A stretch of 64,000 nt of DNA from Streptomyces albipurpureus (GTDB lineage Bacteria > Actinomycetota > Actinomycetes > Streptomycetales > Streptomycetaceae): positions 104,286 to 168,285 of the forward strand of contig NZ_JAMQAW010000008.1 of NCBI RefSeq assembly GCF_023701525.1, read 5' to 3'. The position numbers were made by a program, and so were the translations under genes. Positions 9,478 to 18,789 of the stretch are shown here, piece after piece. How positions within the stretch are numbered: the first letter of the stretch is position 1; each line of letters opens with the position of its first letter. The notes beneath the pieces were generated by a model, which saw only the letters and a list, made by a program, of their open reading frames with translations, searched no databases and was not told the DNA's origin.

Positions 9478-12400
9478 CGCGAACCTCCCCTGGCATTGCG
9501 CCCCTTGAACTCCTCGAACCCCGGCGCGTCGCCGTTCACGACCCGCTGCCATGCCGCGGTGAACAGTTCTCCCACCGGCCGGTCCGGCGCCAGGAAACCG
9601 TCCTCGTGGTCGGGTAGCAGCGCCGTCTTCCAGCTCTCCAGCGGCAGCCTCGGCGCCTTGTGCTCCAGCCAGCCGCCAGGCAGGAAGAGGGAACGCCCGG
9701 CCCTGGCCCGCTTGCCCTCCACGACCAGATCGGTCGCCGCCACCTCAGCGCGGGCCTTCTTGAGCCGTGCGGGCTTCCAACCCGTCCACTCCGCCTGGTT
9801 CTTGTCGGTCGGATCGGGCAGCGCGAGCATCATCAGGTACAGCGTCGCCGCGTCCTCGGAGATCCCGAGCCGCTCCGCCGCCAGCGGCACCAACTCCGGT
9901 GCGCTCCGGGCGGGGCACTGGGCGGCGCCCGCCGGTCCATCGTGGGTCAGCAGCGCCATGAGCTCCGCGCCGAGCACCAGACGCAGGGCGACCAGGGCGT
10001 CCGATTCTCCCGCTATCCCCGCCAGCAGTTTGAGATCCGGATGATCGGGCCCCGCGGCCTCTCCCGTGACCAGAGGAGCTGACCTGACCCACACCGAGTC
10101 CCACTGCGGGCGGTACTTCATCGGCGTGAGCACAAGGGTGTCCGACACCTCGCACCCCCCGTCCTTGGCAGCGCTGCCGCGCGGACCGTGGCCGTGCGCC
10201 TCGCGCAACCGGACGGAGGTCGCCTTGCCCTGGTCATCCCAGTCCAACCCGAGGTCGAGCAGCAGCCCCGGGTCGGCGAGCCTGGTCCGCAGCATCCGCA
10301 AGGTGATGGGCAGGATCTCCCGGAGGGGATCACCGAGCGGCAGCCGATAGGCGAGCCAGCGCAGCATCCGCACATAGGAGACCAGCGTCTGCCCGGTGAG
10401 CAGCTTCTCTCGTTCGACCGGTGACACACCGTCGGAGCCGATCCGCTGCTCGGTGGTGCCGGTCAGTTCGGGTTGGGCTTCTGGGTTCAGCGCCGAATCG
10501 AGTTCCGTCCCCGGTCCGGTTTCGGCGATCGCCTTGCTGACCAACCAGGAGGGCGCGACCCGGCGCTTGCCACGTGCTGCCACCCAGGCCTCGATCAGTG
10601 GTTCAGCGGCGAACCCATCCGTCCACAACGCGTCCACGCGCGCGGGCTCCAGCGGCAGGAGCAATCCGGTGAACCGTTGCCGATCCCGCGCGGACAGCAC
10701 TTCCAGGTGGGCGCGACCGGCCTTGGCGTCCGCGCTCTTGAGGCCCAGCGGCGCCAGGTACTGCGCTGACAGCAGCCCGTCGCGGCCATAGGAGTCCAGG
10801 CCGGGCAATCCCAACTGGAGCAGGGCGCCGACCACCGGGCTCGCTCCGACCCGATCGGCGAACTCCTGCGCCTGCTGCGGGTAATAGGGCAGCGGCCCCC
10901 GCTTCCGAGTGGTGTCGATCAGCCGTCGCACGGCGGCGGCCCGGATGGGGTCGTCCGCCGAACCCAGCACATCCGAGGCGATCTCGCTGTACCCCTCCCA
11001 AGGCCCGAATGTCCCGGCCGGGTCGTACTCGACACACGACCACACCGCGTGGTCGTCCTCCACCTCGGTGTTGGAGATCACCAGCAGTCGACGTGCTCCC
11101 GAGTGCCGAACCGTGCCGAGCATCTCCTCGGTGTCCACATCGGCTGACAGGTCCCACGGGGACTTCAACTCAACGATCCGCAGCCGTCCGCGCGGGTCGA
11201 TCAGGACCGCCTCGCCGTCCGCCGAAACCGCGAGGGCGGCGTCGAGGAACTCCAGCAGCGCGTTCCTGTCCGCCTCCGAGGTCACCGGGGACGCGGCACG
11301 CACCGCGGCCGCGGCCAACCCCAGGCCCGACAGCGACAGCCAGTTCACCCCTGGCTCGTCGAAGCTCAGCTTCGCGTCGCCGCTACCGGGCTCCAGCAGG
11401 CTCCGTAGCGCCGCCAGCTGACCCATCACCGTGTTACCGCTCTCATCCCAGGACGAGTACCACCGACCGTAGAATCGGGCGCTGCTCAGCAGGCTGTTCA
11501 GAGCTTCCCGCAGCGGCCCGTCGTGTGCGTACCGCACGGTGGGACGGGCATCGGGCTCCGCTTGGGCGGCCCGCTCCGACAGGGTGGCGATCTGACCGGC
11601 CTGACGCGCCGCCTCGCCGACCAGAGCGGCCACACCGGCCACCAGGCCCGGGTGGGTGATGCCCGGCAGCAGCTCGCGTACCGCTTCCGCCGGCTGTCGG
11701 CCGTCCACCACCGTCTTGAGCAGCTCCGCGGCCAACTCGTCGGTGACCGCCCGCAGGACGAGGGAACCTCGCTCATCGCGCGGACGCAGCGCATGCCAGT
11801 ACCCGAGCGGTGGGATCAGCGGAGTGCCGCCCGCGTACACCTCACTCTCCTCGCCCTGGGTCACCGTGGCGAGGCGCACCCCATCGGCGTCGAAGAAATC
11901 GAACCGGGACTGGTAGCTGCGGGACTCGCGTGGATGCAGCACCGCGCCACCGGGCAGTCGCATCGGCGGGAGCGGAACATGGGTGTTCAGATGCTCGGGT
12001 TTGGCGGCACCCGCCACCTCGACCGGCAGGCTGCGGGTCCCGTCGGTGGAACAGGCGGTGAGCGTACGGGCCGTGGGGTCGAACCGCACCCACCAGCCGA
12101 CCACCCCGTGTGCGCTGCCGAACGGCGAGGACTCAAGCCCCGCTCGCGCGGGCAGCAGTTGGCAGTAGCGCTCCAGCAGGACCGCCCCGGTGCCCTCGGA
12201 GAGCGCCGAGTCAAAGAACGCGGGGACGGTGAGCCGGCCCCGGCGGGCCGACTGCGGGTCGTAGTCCCACCACTGGTGCTCATGCAGCACCCACAGGGAG
12301 ATCCCGTCCGACGCGACCGGTCGGCACACGTCATCGAACGACGTATCGCCCGCGTGCACCGGCCGGCCGCCGAACGTACGGCTGCCATCGGGCAGTTCCA

Positions 12401-14516
12401 ACGACGGAGTCCGGTGCGAGAGGTAGTTCTCCGTCGGTGTCCCGTCCGGTGTGAAGGCATCCGCGCCCCGGCCTGACCACCGGCCCCGGCACTCATCCCC
12501 GTACCCGTTGATGGTGAGCCACTGGCCGCCGACATAGCGGACGACCGGAGTGGACCAGGACCGGTTGGGTTGGCTGCTGGGGAAGGTGAGCGGCTGGCTG
12601 TCCACCACGGCTTCGGGACCCACCGCGGCAGCCTGACTGCCGCGCCGGACCACCAGCGCGGGCCAGGCGTCGGACAGCTTGACCTCTTCGTCGTCCCTCC
12701 TCCTGGCGGACTTGGCGGACTTGGCAGGCTTCGGGACCACCTTGCCCAACTTCGCCAGCGCCTCGTCGAAGGCGGCCCAACCCAGCTCATCCCAGACGCC
12801 CGAGCGCAGGGTCCGTGCCAGCGCCCCAGCAGGGGAGAACGCGGTGATGCGGGCGAGCGCGTCGGGCGCCGTGGACAGCGCGGGTCGGGAGGCGAACCCC
12901 GAAAGCCGCTGGAGGAGTTCGCTCAGAGCGGGAAGGCCGATCGAGCGGGTGAGCTCCTCGGCCCGGTCGGTCAGCCAAGCCGCGATCACCGTACACAGCG
13001 CCGGGTACCCGGTAGCCGGGAGGAGCCGCTGCGCCGCCGAGTCGCCGGTGCCCGCCAGCCGTTCGACCCCACTGCGCAGAATCTGGGCGAACCGGGGATC
13101 GGCGACCAGCGCCGCCAGGTCCCTACGCCCCTCACTCCGGTCGGAGAGCCAGCCGTCCAACTCCAGGCCCGCCATGTCGTACTCCGGAGGCTCGACCGGG
13201 ATGCCCAGCGAGAGACAGAGGTCAAGGACATCCAGATCGACGGAGGTGCGCCAGCCACCGCGGAGCAACTTCACCGGTGTGCCATCGGCCTTCAGCCGGT
13301 CCGCCAGCCGTGCCACCAGGTCGAGTTCAACGTCGAGCCGCTTCATGCCACGCCAACCGCGATGCCGGTGAGCACTCCACGCGGTGAGCCAGTCCGCCAC
13401 CGGGACGGTCCCGTCCAGCAGCAGCTCAAAGGCTCCACAGGCCTCAAGCAGCGACAGCCAGGACCGGTCGAACTCCTCCGTGTGGTCGCCACTGGTCTCC
13501 GGCAGCAGATTCAGCAGCCGCTCACGGATGGCCGCGTCTTCGGCGGCGACCACGGTGAGTGCTGGTAGCGCCGACTTCCAGAAGCTCCCCGCCGCGCGGT
13601 TCATCGCTCCCGTATGGACGATCTCCTTGAGCAGGGAGCGCTCCTCCGCCGCCGCGTCCAGCCCCGCACCGCGGGCGAGCCGCCGTAGATCCTCCAGCAT
13701 GCCCGCGTAGGGAGTGAGCCCGGCGGAGCAGCGCTGCGATGAGACCACTCGGAACTCCGTGTACGCCTGCGAGGGGGGCAGCCGCTCGCCCAGCCCCTTC
13801 GCGTACTCCCGCAGTGCCTTGCCGCTGAGCGCCCCCGCGCCCGCGAACTCCAGGAACACATCCCGCAGCCGCTCCTCGTCCACCGGCAACGCGTGCCGCT
13901 GCTCGGCGGCGCGGGCCTTACCGAAGAACACCGATGCCTGCTGCTGTGCTTCAACGGCCAGGAACAGCCGCCCCACCTGCTCGTAGAACGTGGGCAGGAA
14001 CTGCGGAACGGAACGGTCCAGCCGCTGCCCGATCTCGTCGAAGCCCTCCTTGGCCAGTCCCGGCTTGGTCCCCACCAGCCGGGTCAGCCGCTCCATCTCC
14101 TTCACCACGGCCAGGGCGTGATGGCCATGCTGGGGATCGTGCACCAAGGCCCAGGCGGGGAAGCCCAGCGACTGCGGCTTCACCCGTCCCACCGCGACCG
14201 ACTCGCCACCGGAGAAGCCCAGATACTCCAGCGCCAGATCCTCGGCGGGACCGATCGCCTCCGGAACCAGCCGCACCACCGTGCGCTCCTCAAGCGCCGG
14301 ATGGCCATACGACCGGGCCGTCAGCGCCACGCTCCGGTCCTTGTCACCAATGTCCGACCCTGGCTCGGGGGCGGTGGCCGCATGCAGGGGCAGTACCGCC
14401 CCGGCCTCCAGCATCGCCTGAGGCCCCCCAAAACCGTAGGCCGCCCCGTGTCCCTCGCGCCCGTTCACAGATTCCCCCACCGTGCTGTTCCCTTCGCTGC
14501 TGTGCACGCTGCTCAT
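9474..14516 (-). CDS. Giant 1680-residue protein of the MoxR/VWA cluster, function unknown
   Basis: I do not recognise a characterised family. The chosen ATG at 14516 overlaps the DUF4132 stop as ATGA. There is no signal peptide, so it is probably cytosolic. Visible features are a helical N-terminal half rich in Leu/Ala/Glu repeats, a short Lys/Ala-rich basic linker (KPAKSAKSARRR) near residue 640, and a middle with Trp/Gly-rich beta segments. A strand-loop pair AVLIDPRGRLRIVELKSPW stands near 1150. The C-terminal part includes SEDAATLYLMMLALPDPTDK and a tryptophan-rich end. Size and position suggest a scaffold or substrate-recognition subunit for the MoxR ATPase. It is the largest gene in the window and shows no frameshift. 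Confidence 0.75.
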   Translation of the reverse strand: MSSVHSSEGNSTVGESVNGREGHGAAYGFGGPQAMLEAGAVLPLHAATAPEPGSDIGDKDRSVALTARSYGHPALEERTVVRLVPEAIGPAEDLALEYLGFSGGESVAVGRVKPQSLGFPAWALVHDPQHGHHALAVVKEMERLTRLVGTKPGLAKEGFDEIGQRLDRSVPQFLPTFYEQVGRLFLAVEAQQQASVFFGKARAAEQRHALPVDEERLRDVFLEFAGAGALSGKALREYAKGLGERLPPSQAYTEFRVVSSQRCSAGLTPYAGMLEDLRRLARGAGLDAAAEERSLLKEIVHTGAMNRAAGSFWKSALPALTVVAAEDAAIRERLLNLLPETSGDHTEEFDRSWLSLLEACGAFELLLDGTVPVADWLTAWSAHRHRGWRGMKRLDVELDLVARLADRLKADGTPVKLLRGGWRTSVDLDVLDLCLSLGIPVEPPEYDMAGLELDGWLSDRSEGRRDLAALVADPRFAQILRSGVERLAGTGDSAAQRLLPATGYPALCTVIAAWLTDRAEELTRSIGLPALSELLQRLSGFASRPALSTAPDALARITAFSPAGALARTLRSGVWDELGWAAFDEALAKLGKVVPKPAKSAKSARRRDDEEVKLSDAWPALVVRRGSQAAAVGPEAVVDSQPLTFPSSQPNRSWSTPVVRYVGGQWLTINGYGDECRGRWSGRGADAFTPDGTPTENYLSHRTPSLELPDGSRTFGGRPVHAGDTSFDDVCRPVASDGISLWVLHEHQWWDYDPQSARRGRLTVPAFFDSALSEGTGAVLLERYCQLLPARAGLESSPFGSAHGVVGWWVRFDPTARTLTACSTDGTRSLPVEVAGAAKPEHLNTHVPLPPMRLPGGAVLHPRESRSYQSRFDFFDADGVRLATVTQGEESEVYAGGTPLIPPLGYWHALRPRDERGSLVLRAVTDELAAELLKTVVDGRQPAEAVRELLPGITHPGLVAGVAALVGEAARQAGQIATLSERAAQAEPDARPTVRYAHDGPLREALNSLLSSARFYGRWYSSWDESGNTVMGQLAALRSLLEPGSGDAKLSFDEPGVNWLSLSGLGLAAAAVRAASPVTSEADRNALLEFLDAALAVSADGEAVLIDPRGRLRIVELKSPWDLSADVDTEEMLGTVRHSGARRLLVISNTEVEDDHAVWSCVEYDPAGTFGPWEGYSEIASDVLGSADDPIRAAAVRRLIDTTRKRGPLPYYPQQAQEFADRVGASPVVGALLQLGLPGLDSYGRDGLLSAQYLAPLGLKSADAKAGRAHLEVLSARDRQRFTGLLLPLEPARVDALWTDGFAAEPLIEAWVAARGKRRVAPSWLVSKAIAETGPGTELDSALNPEAQPELTGTTEQRIGSDGVSPVEREKLLTGQTLVSYVRMLRWLAYRLPLGDPLREILPITLRMLRTRLADPGLLLDLGLDWDDQGKATSVRLREAHGHGPRGSAAKDGGCEVSDTLVLTPMKYRPQWDSVWVRSAPLVTGEAAGPDHPDLKLLAGIAGESDALVALRLVLGAELMALLTHDGPAGAAQCPARSAPELVPLAAERLGISEDAATLYLMMLALPDPTDKNQAEWTGWKPARLKKARAEVAATDLVVEGKRARAGRSLFLPGGWLEHKAPRLPLESWKTALLPDHEDGFLAPDRPVGELFTAAWQRVVNGDAPGFEEFKGRNARGGSR

Positions 14517-15388
14517 CGCAGTGCGTCCGCCTCGTCTTCCGCGACCTTGCCCGCGTACACCAGGGCGGCCATGCGCTCGCCCTCGGACCAGGCGACCGGT
14601 CCCACCTCGTCCAACGCCAGCCCGCGGCCGTTCTTGTCGCGCCACTCCAGCGAACCGGTCAGTGCCTCGGCGTCCGGGTAGTCAGCGCCCAGCCAGTACG
14701 TCGCCTCAAGCGCCCGGCCGCCCTCCACCAACGGGCACAGCACCTGGCCGCCCCGAACCCGATAGCCCAGCGACACCGCACGCGACGTCGCATGGCGCAG
14801 CTGCTTGAACTTCCCCTTGGCGTACTTCTGCGAGGTGTGGCCGCTGATCTCCGGGGGCCGCCGCCACACCTCGCGAAACAGCTGCTCCACCCGCTGCTCC
14901 ACACCCAGCTCGACCGCGAATTCCCGCAGGTCGTCGAGGTCTTCGAGCAGGACCGGATGCGGAATCAACACGCTCTCGCACTCCAGCCACACCGAATCAC
15001 CATCCAGATCCACCAGCCCCACCCCCCGCTCGGGGCTGACGTCCCGGAGCAAGCCGGCCCGCGCCATATCGGCCCCGCCGTCCGCTCCCACCGGCGCGAT
15101 CACCAGATCGCGCAGGGCGGCCTGCCAGGCCGTGTCCGGCCAGACCCGGGCCAGCACCTCCACCGGCACCGGCAGCGAGCGCACCAGCCAGGTGTCCACC
15201 TGCTCCCGGCACTCGCGCTCATGCCGCTCAAGCCATTCGGACAACTGCCGCAGCCGCACCACGACAGCGTCATCCCGCAGTTTCGACGGCACCTGCTTCA
15301 GCTCACGCCCCGCCGCATTCCTACAGCGCAGGTTGTTGCCGTCCAATGTCACGGCGTAACTGCCGCCGTCTGTCTCGATCCAGCCCAT
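14513..15388 (-). CDS. DUF4132 domain protein (MolR/YehI C-terminal-like)
   Basis: This 291-residue protein resembles the C-terminal DUF4132 region of MolR/YehI: a helical opening with LRQLSEWLERHERECREQ, then WPDTAWQAALRDLVI, a beta segment VGLVDLDGDSVWLECESV, then LIPHPVLLEDL, FREVWRRPPE and a GYRVRGGQVLCPL strand. E. coli YehI is about 1200 residues and carries a WGR domain; this protein is far shorter and lacks it. The ATG at 15388 has GGGGAGG about ten bases upstream. It is the first gene of the five-gene operon and is divergent from dgt, with 444 bases between them. The role is unknown. Confidence 0.75.
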   Translation of the reverse strand: MGWIETDGGSYAVTLDGNNLRCRNAAGRELKQVPSKLRDDAVVVRLRQLSEWLERHERECREQVDTWLVRSLPVPVEVLARVWPDTAWQAALRDLVIAPVGADGGADMARAGLLRDVSPERGVGLVDLDGDSVWLECESVLIPHPVLLEDLDDLREFAVELGVEQRVEQLFREVWRRPPEISGHTSQKYAKGKFKQLRHATSRAVSLGYRVRGGQVLCPLVEGGRALEATYWLGADYPDAEALTGSLEWRDKNGRGLALDEVGPVAWSEGERMAALVYAGKVAEDEADALR

Positions 15389-15832
15389 GGCAAGACCGCC
15401 TCCCCGACGTACCGGTTTCGATGTCGATCACAGTAGGTGAGGGGTGTGACAACGTGCTTTTACGCCCCGAAACCTGTGGACAACCCCTACCCGGCCCGTC
15501 CCCGTCCCAGGGCCCCGCCGCCCTCCCCGACCGGTGTTCACCCCGGTTCCTGAGCGCCCCGCCCATCGTTGCACCGCCCCTGACCTGCACGATCAGCCCG
15601 AGTCCCGGAACCGGCCGAGTGCGATGGCCCGCACCCCGGCCCGTCGTACCCCCGGCGACTCGGCACCAGAACCCCGGCCGTCACCCGCACCGACCCCGAC
15701 CGGGGGACCTCCCCGCGACACCCGCTTCCGCGCCCGGGGGACACCCCGCCGCGCCCTCCGCTTCCCCGGCGAGAAGTCGCCCCCAGCCCCTGGCGGTCCC
15801 CGCCCGTCCCCCACTCCGGCTACCTTCGGTGC
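15389..15832. other. Divergent intergenic region upstream of the MoxR/VWA operon and dgt
   Basis: This stretch should hold the promoters of two divergent transcription units. On the dgt side a TACCTT hexamer lies at 15821-15826. On the other side I found no convincing -35/-10 pair. Open frames here are Pro/Arg-rich artefacts of GC bias. Confidence 0.55.
15821..15826 (+). promoter_or_regulatory. Candidate -10 element for a leaderless dgt transcript
   Basis: The hexamer TACCTT ends six bases before the dgt ATG at 15833, and no Shine-Dalgarno sequence is present. A transcript starting at the usual distance would begin at or next to the start codon. No good -35 is seen. Confidence 0.4.
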
Positions 15833-17185
15833 ATGGCAGGCACGACCAGCACCACCTCATCCGGGGCCACTACCCCCGACCTCTCCGGCATCGCCGGACC
15901 AAGCGGCGCCGACAGCGACCGGTACGACGACGCGGCCACCGCTCGCTGGGCCCCCGAGCCCGACAAGCGCCCCGGCCGCACCGCGTTCCAACGCGACCGC
16001 GCCCGCGTACTGCACTCCTCCGCGCTGCGCCGACTCGCCGGAAAGACCCAGGTCGTCACCCCAGGCACCCGCAACCAGGCCTGGGACGCCAGCCCCCGCA
16101 CCCGACTCACCCACTCCCTGGAGTGCGCCCAGGTCGGCCGCGAACTCGGCGCCGCCCTCGGCTGCGACCCCGATCTCGTCGAGGCCGCCTGCCTCGCCCA
16201 CGACATGGGCCATCCGCCCTTCGGGCACAACGGCGAAGCCGCACTCAACGACTTCGCCAAGGACTGCGGCGGCTTCGAGGGCAACGCCCAGTCGCTGCGC
16301 CTGCTCACCCGCATCGAACCGAAGCGGTTCATCCACAATGAGCACGGTGACCTGGTCAGCGTCGGCCTCAACCTCACCCGGGCCACCCTCGACGCCGCCA
16401 CCAAGTACCCCTGGCCACGCGGCGAACACCCCACCGCGCCCGAATCGGTCAAATTCGGTGTGTACGAGGATGACCTGCCCGTCTTCGCCTGGGTCCGCGA
16501 AGGCGCACCGGGACACCGCACCTGCTTCGAGGCCCAGGTCATGGACTGGGCCGACGATGTCGCCTACTCCGTGCACGACATCGAAGACGGGCTGCACGCC
16601 GGACACATCGACCCCAATCTCCTGCTCGCCGAACCGGAGCGCGCTGAGATATGGCGGGTCGCGATCGGCCGCTACGTGCCGGTGGACACCGATCCCGAGG
16701 AACTGTCCGAGGCCCTGGACCGTCTCATCGGCGAGGAGTGGTGGCCCCACCACTACGACGGTTCCGCCCCCGCGCAGGCCCGGCTCAAGGACGCCACCAG
16801 CCAGCTCATCGGCCGGTTCTGTCTCGCAGCCGAGGGAGCGACCCGCCAGGCGTACGGCACCGGCAGGCTCACCCGGTACGCGGCCGAGCTGGTCGTCCCC
16901 AGGGAGGCCCGGCTGGAGTGCGCCGTCCTCAAGGCCGTCGCCGACTGCTATGTGATGCAGCGCGCCGAGCAGGAGACCCTGCGGGCCGATCAGCGCATTG
17001 TGCTCGCGGAGCTCGCGGAGGCGCTCACCGCGCGGGCACCCGACAGCCTGGACCCCCAGTTCCGCGCGCTCTTCCACGTGGCGAAGGACGACCGGGCGCG
17101 CGGTCGGGTGATTGTGGATCAGCTCGCCTCACTCACCGACGCCTCCGCCCGCACCCTGCACGCCCAGCTCACGGCCCGACGCTGA
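15833..17185 (+). CDS. dgt: Deoxyguanosinetriphosphate triphosphohydrolase
   Basis: This 450-residue HD-domain enzyme hydrolyses dGTP (or other dNTPs) to the nucleoside and tripolyphosphate, affecting nucleotide pools. It shows the family opening [23 protein letters not shown], then THSLECAQV with His94, the metal-binding His-Asp pair at 123-124 within [14 protein letters not shown], and a C-terminal helical region. Length is normal for the actinobacterial dGTPase-like family. The ATG at 15833 has no ribosome site but a plausible -10 just upstream. The gene is followed by an oxidoreductase and dnaG, a conserved Streptomyces order, so it is core genome rather than a recent acquisition. Confidence 0.95.
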   Translation: MAGTTSTTSSGATTPDLSGIAGPSGADSDRYDDAATARWAPEPDKRPGRTAFQRDRARVLHSSALRRLAGKTQVVTPGTRNQAWDASPRTRLTHSLECAQVGRELGAALGCDPDLVEAACLAHDMGHPPFGHNGEAALNDFAKDCGGFEGNAQSLRLLTRIEPKRFIHNEHGDLVSVGLNLTRATLDAATKYPWPRGEHPTAPESVKFGVYEDDLPVFAWVREGAPGHRTCFEAQVMDWADDVAYSVHDIEDGLHAGHIDPNLLLAEPERAEIWRVAIGRYVPVDTDPEELSEALDRLIGEEWWPHHYDGSAPAQARLKDATSQLIGRFCLAAEGATRQAYGTGRLTRYAAELVVPREARLECAVLKAVADCYVMQRAEQETLRADQRIVLAELAEALTARAPDSLDPQFRALFHVAKDDRARGRVIVDQLASLTDASARTLHAQLTARR

Positions 17186-17371
17186 GCCCCCGAAAAGACA
17201 CCGAAAGACGGCCCCGCGAGGACACGCCAGAACCACTGCCTCTTCCGCCGGCACGGTCCGTGCGGGACGCTCCCTAGGGCTACGCGGCACAGAGACGGTG
17301 GGAGAGCCCGCGCGTACCACCGTCAGCTACGCAGCGATGAGGCAGTACAGGCACACAAGAGGAGGCATCAA

Positions 17372-18634
17372 GTGGTCGACGGACATCGAACATTCGTCAT
17401 CATCGGCGGCGGTCTCGCCGGGGCCAAGGCCGCAGAGACCCTCCGCGCCGAGGGGTTCACCGGGCGAGTGATCCTCATCGGCGACGAGAACGACCACCCC
17501 TATGAGCGCCCACCCCTGTCCAAGGGCTACCTCACCGGAAAGGAGAAGCGCGACAGCGTCTTCGTCCATGAACCCGCGTGGTACGCCGCGGCCGATGTCG
17601 AGCTGCATCTCGGCCAGACCGTGGTCTCCATCGACCGCGGGGAGAAAGCGGTCCACCTCGGTGACGGCACCGTCCTCCACTACGACAAGCTGCTCCTGGC
17701 CACCGGCGCCGAACCGCGTCGACTGGAGGTCCCGGGCACCGAGCTGGCGGGGGTCCACCATCTGCGCCGGCTCGCCCACGCCGACCGACTGAGCCGCGTG
17801 CTCGGCTCCCTCGGCCGGGACAACGGCACCCTGGTGATCGCCGGCGCCGGCTGGATCGGCCTGGAGGTCGCCGCCGCCGCGCGCGGGTACGGCGCCGAGG
17901 TCACCGTCATCGAACCGGAAGCCACCCCGCTGCACCAGGTCATCGGCCCTGAGCTGGGACAGGTCTTCGCCGAACTGCACCGCGACCGCGGCGTCCGCTT
18001 CCACTTCGGAGCCCGCCTCACCGAGATCATCGGCCACGAGGGCGCCGTCCTCGCGGTGCGCACCGACGACGGCGAGGAGCACCCCGCCCACGACGTCCTC
18101 GCCGCGATCGGTGCCGCCCCACGCACCGCCCTCGCCGAATCCGCCGATCTGGAGCTGGCCGAGCGGGCACACGGCGGCGGCATCAGCGTCGACGCGGCCC
18201 TGCGCACCTCCGACCCCGATATCTACGCCGCTGGCGATGTCGCCGCCGCCTTCCACCCCCTCCTCGGCATCCGGCTGCGGGTGGAGCACTGGGCGAACGC
18301 CCTCAACGGCGGCCCCGCCGCCGCGCGCTCCATGCTCGGCCAGGAGATCGCCTACGACCGGGTGCCGTACTTCTTCTCCGACCAGTACGACCTGGGCCTT
18401 GAGTACTCGGGTTGGGCGCCGGCCGGTTCCTATGACCAGGTGGTGCTGCGTGGGGACGTCGGCAAGCGGGAGTTCATCGCCTTCTGGCTGAAGGAGGGAA
18501 GGGTGCTCGCGGGGATGAATGTGAATGTGTGGGATGTCACCGCCCCGATCCAGGATCTGATTCGCTCGGGGGCGCGGATCGACTCCGAGACGCTCGGTGA
18601 CCCCTCCGTACCCCTTGCCTCGCTCGGCAAGTGA
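17372..18634 (+). CDS. FAD-dependent pyridine nucleotide-disulphide / ferredoxin-reductase-like oxidoreductase
   Basis: This 420-residue two-dinucleotide-fold flavoprotein has an N-terminal FAD motif GGGLAG (12-17), then YERPPLSKGYL, which is typical of rubredoxin/ferredoxin reductases of oxygenase systems. The central NAD(P)H motif is GAGWIGLEVA, and the second FAD element reads DPDIYAAGDVA. No CxxC redox pair is present, so it is a ferredoxin-reductase type rather than a disulphide reductase. GTG at 17372 is chosen because a GGAGG-containing site lies about eight bases upstream. It lies 186 bases after dgt and 155 before dnaG. The electron acceptor is unknown. Confidence 0.9.
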   Translation: MVDGHRTFVIIGGGLAGAKAAETLRAEGFTGRVILIGDENDHPYERPPLSKGYLTGKEKRDSVFVHEPAWYAAADVELHLGQTVVSIDRGEKAVHLGDGTVLHYDKLLLATGAEPRRLEVPGTELAGVHHLRRLAHADRLSRVLGSLGRDNGTLVIAGAGWIGLEVAAAARGYGAEVTVIEPEATPLHQVIGPELGQVFAELHRDRGVRFHFGARLTEIIGHEGAVLAVRTDDGEEHPAHDVLAAIGAAPRTALAESADLELAERAHGGGISVDAALRTSDPDIYAAGDVAAAFHPLLGIRLRVEHWANALNGGPAAARSMLGQEIAYDRVPYFFSDQYDLGLEYSGWAPAGSYDQVVLRGDVGKREFIAFWLKEGRVLAGMNVNVWDVTAPIQDLIRSGARIDSETLGDPSVPLASLGK

Positions 18635-18776
18635 CCCTCCGGCGCTCCTGAACCGCCGCAGCAGGCACCCCACCAGGGACCGGGCGAAAGCCCCGTACAG
18701 CGGTACGTACGTGATCGGGGCGCCTTGCTGCGGCGGGAGTTGTCCACAGGGAGCAGGAGGTGTGAGCGGGCGGCCG

Positions 18777-18782
18777 TAGAAT
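18777..18782 (+). promoter_or_regulatory. Candidate -10 element for a leaderless dnaG transcript
   Basis: TAGAAT lies seven bases before the GTG start at 18790. No Shine-Dalgarno sequence is found between them, so transcription would start at about the start codon. A clear -35 at 17-18 bases is not seen. Confidence 0.5.
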
Positions 18783-18789
18783 CCCTCAC

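Noticed and set aside
15857..17077. A 406-residue open frame antisense to dgt
   Set aside because: Dgt shows the HD motif and conserved termini, whereas the antisense translation is a Gly/Val/Glu-rich shadow.
15833..17185. dgt as an antiviral dNTPase linked to the MoxR/VWA operon
   Set aside because: Its order with the oxidoreductase and dnaG is the standard Streptomyces core arrangement, so adjacency to the operon is not evidence of a shared role.
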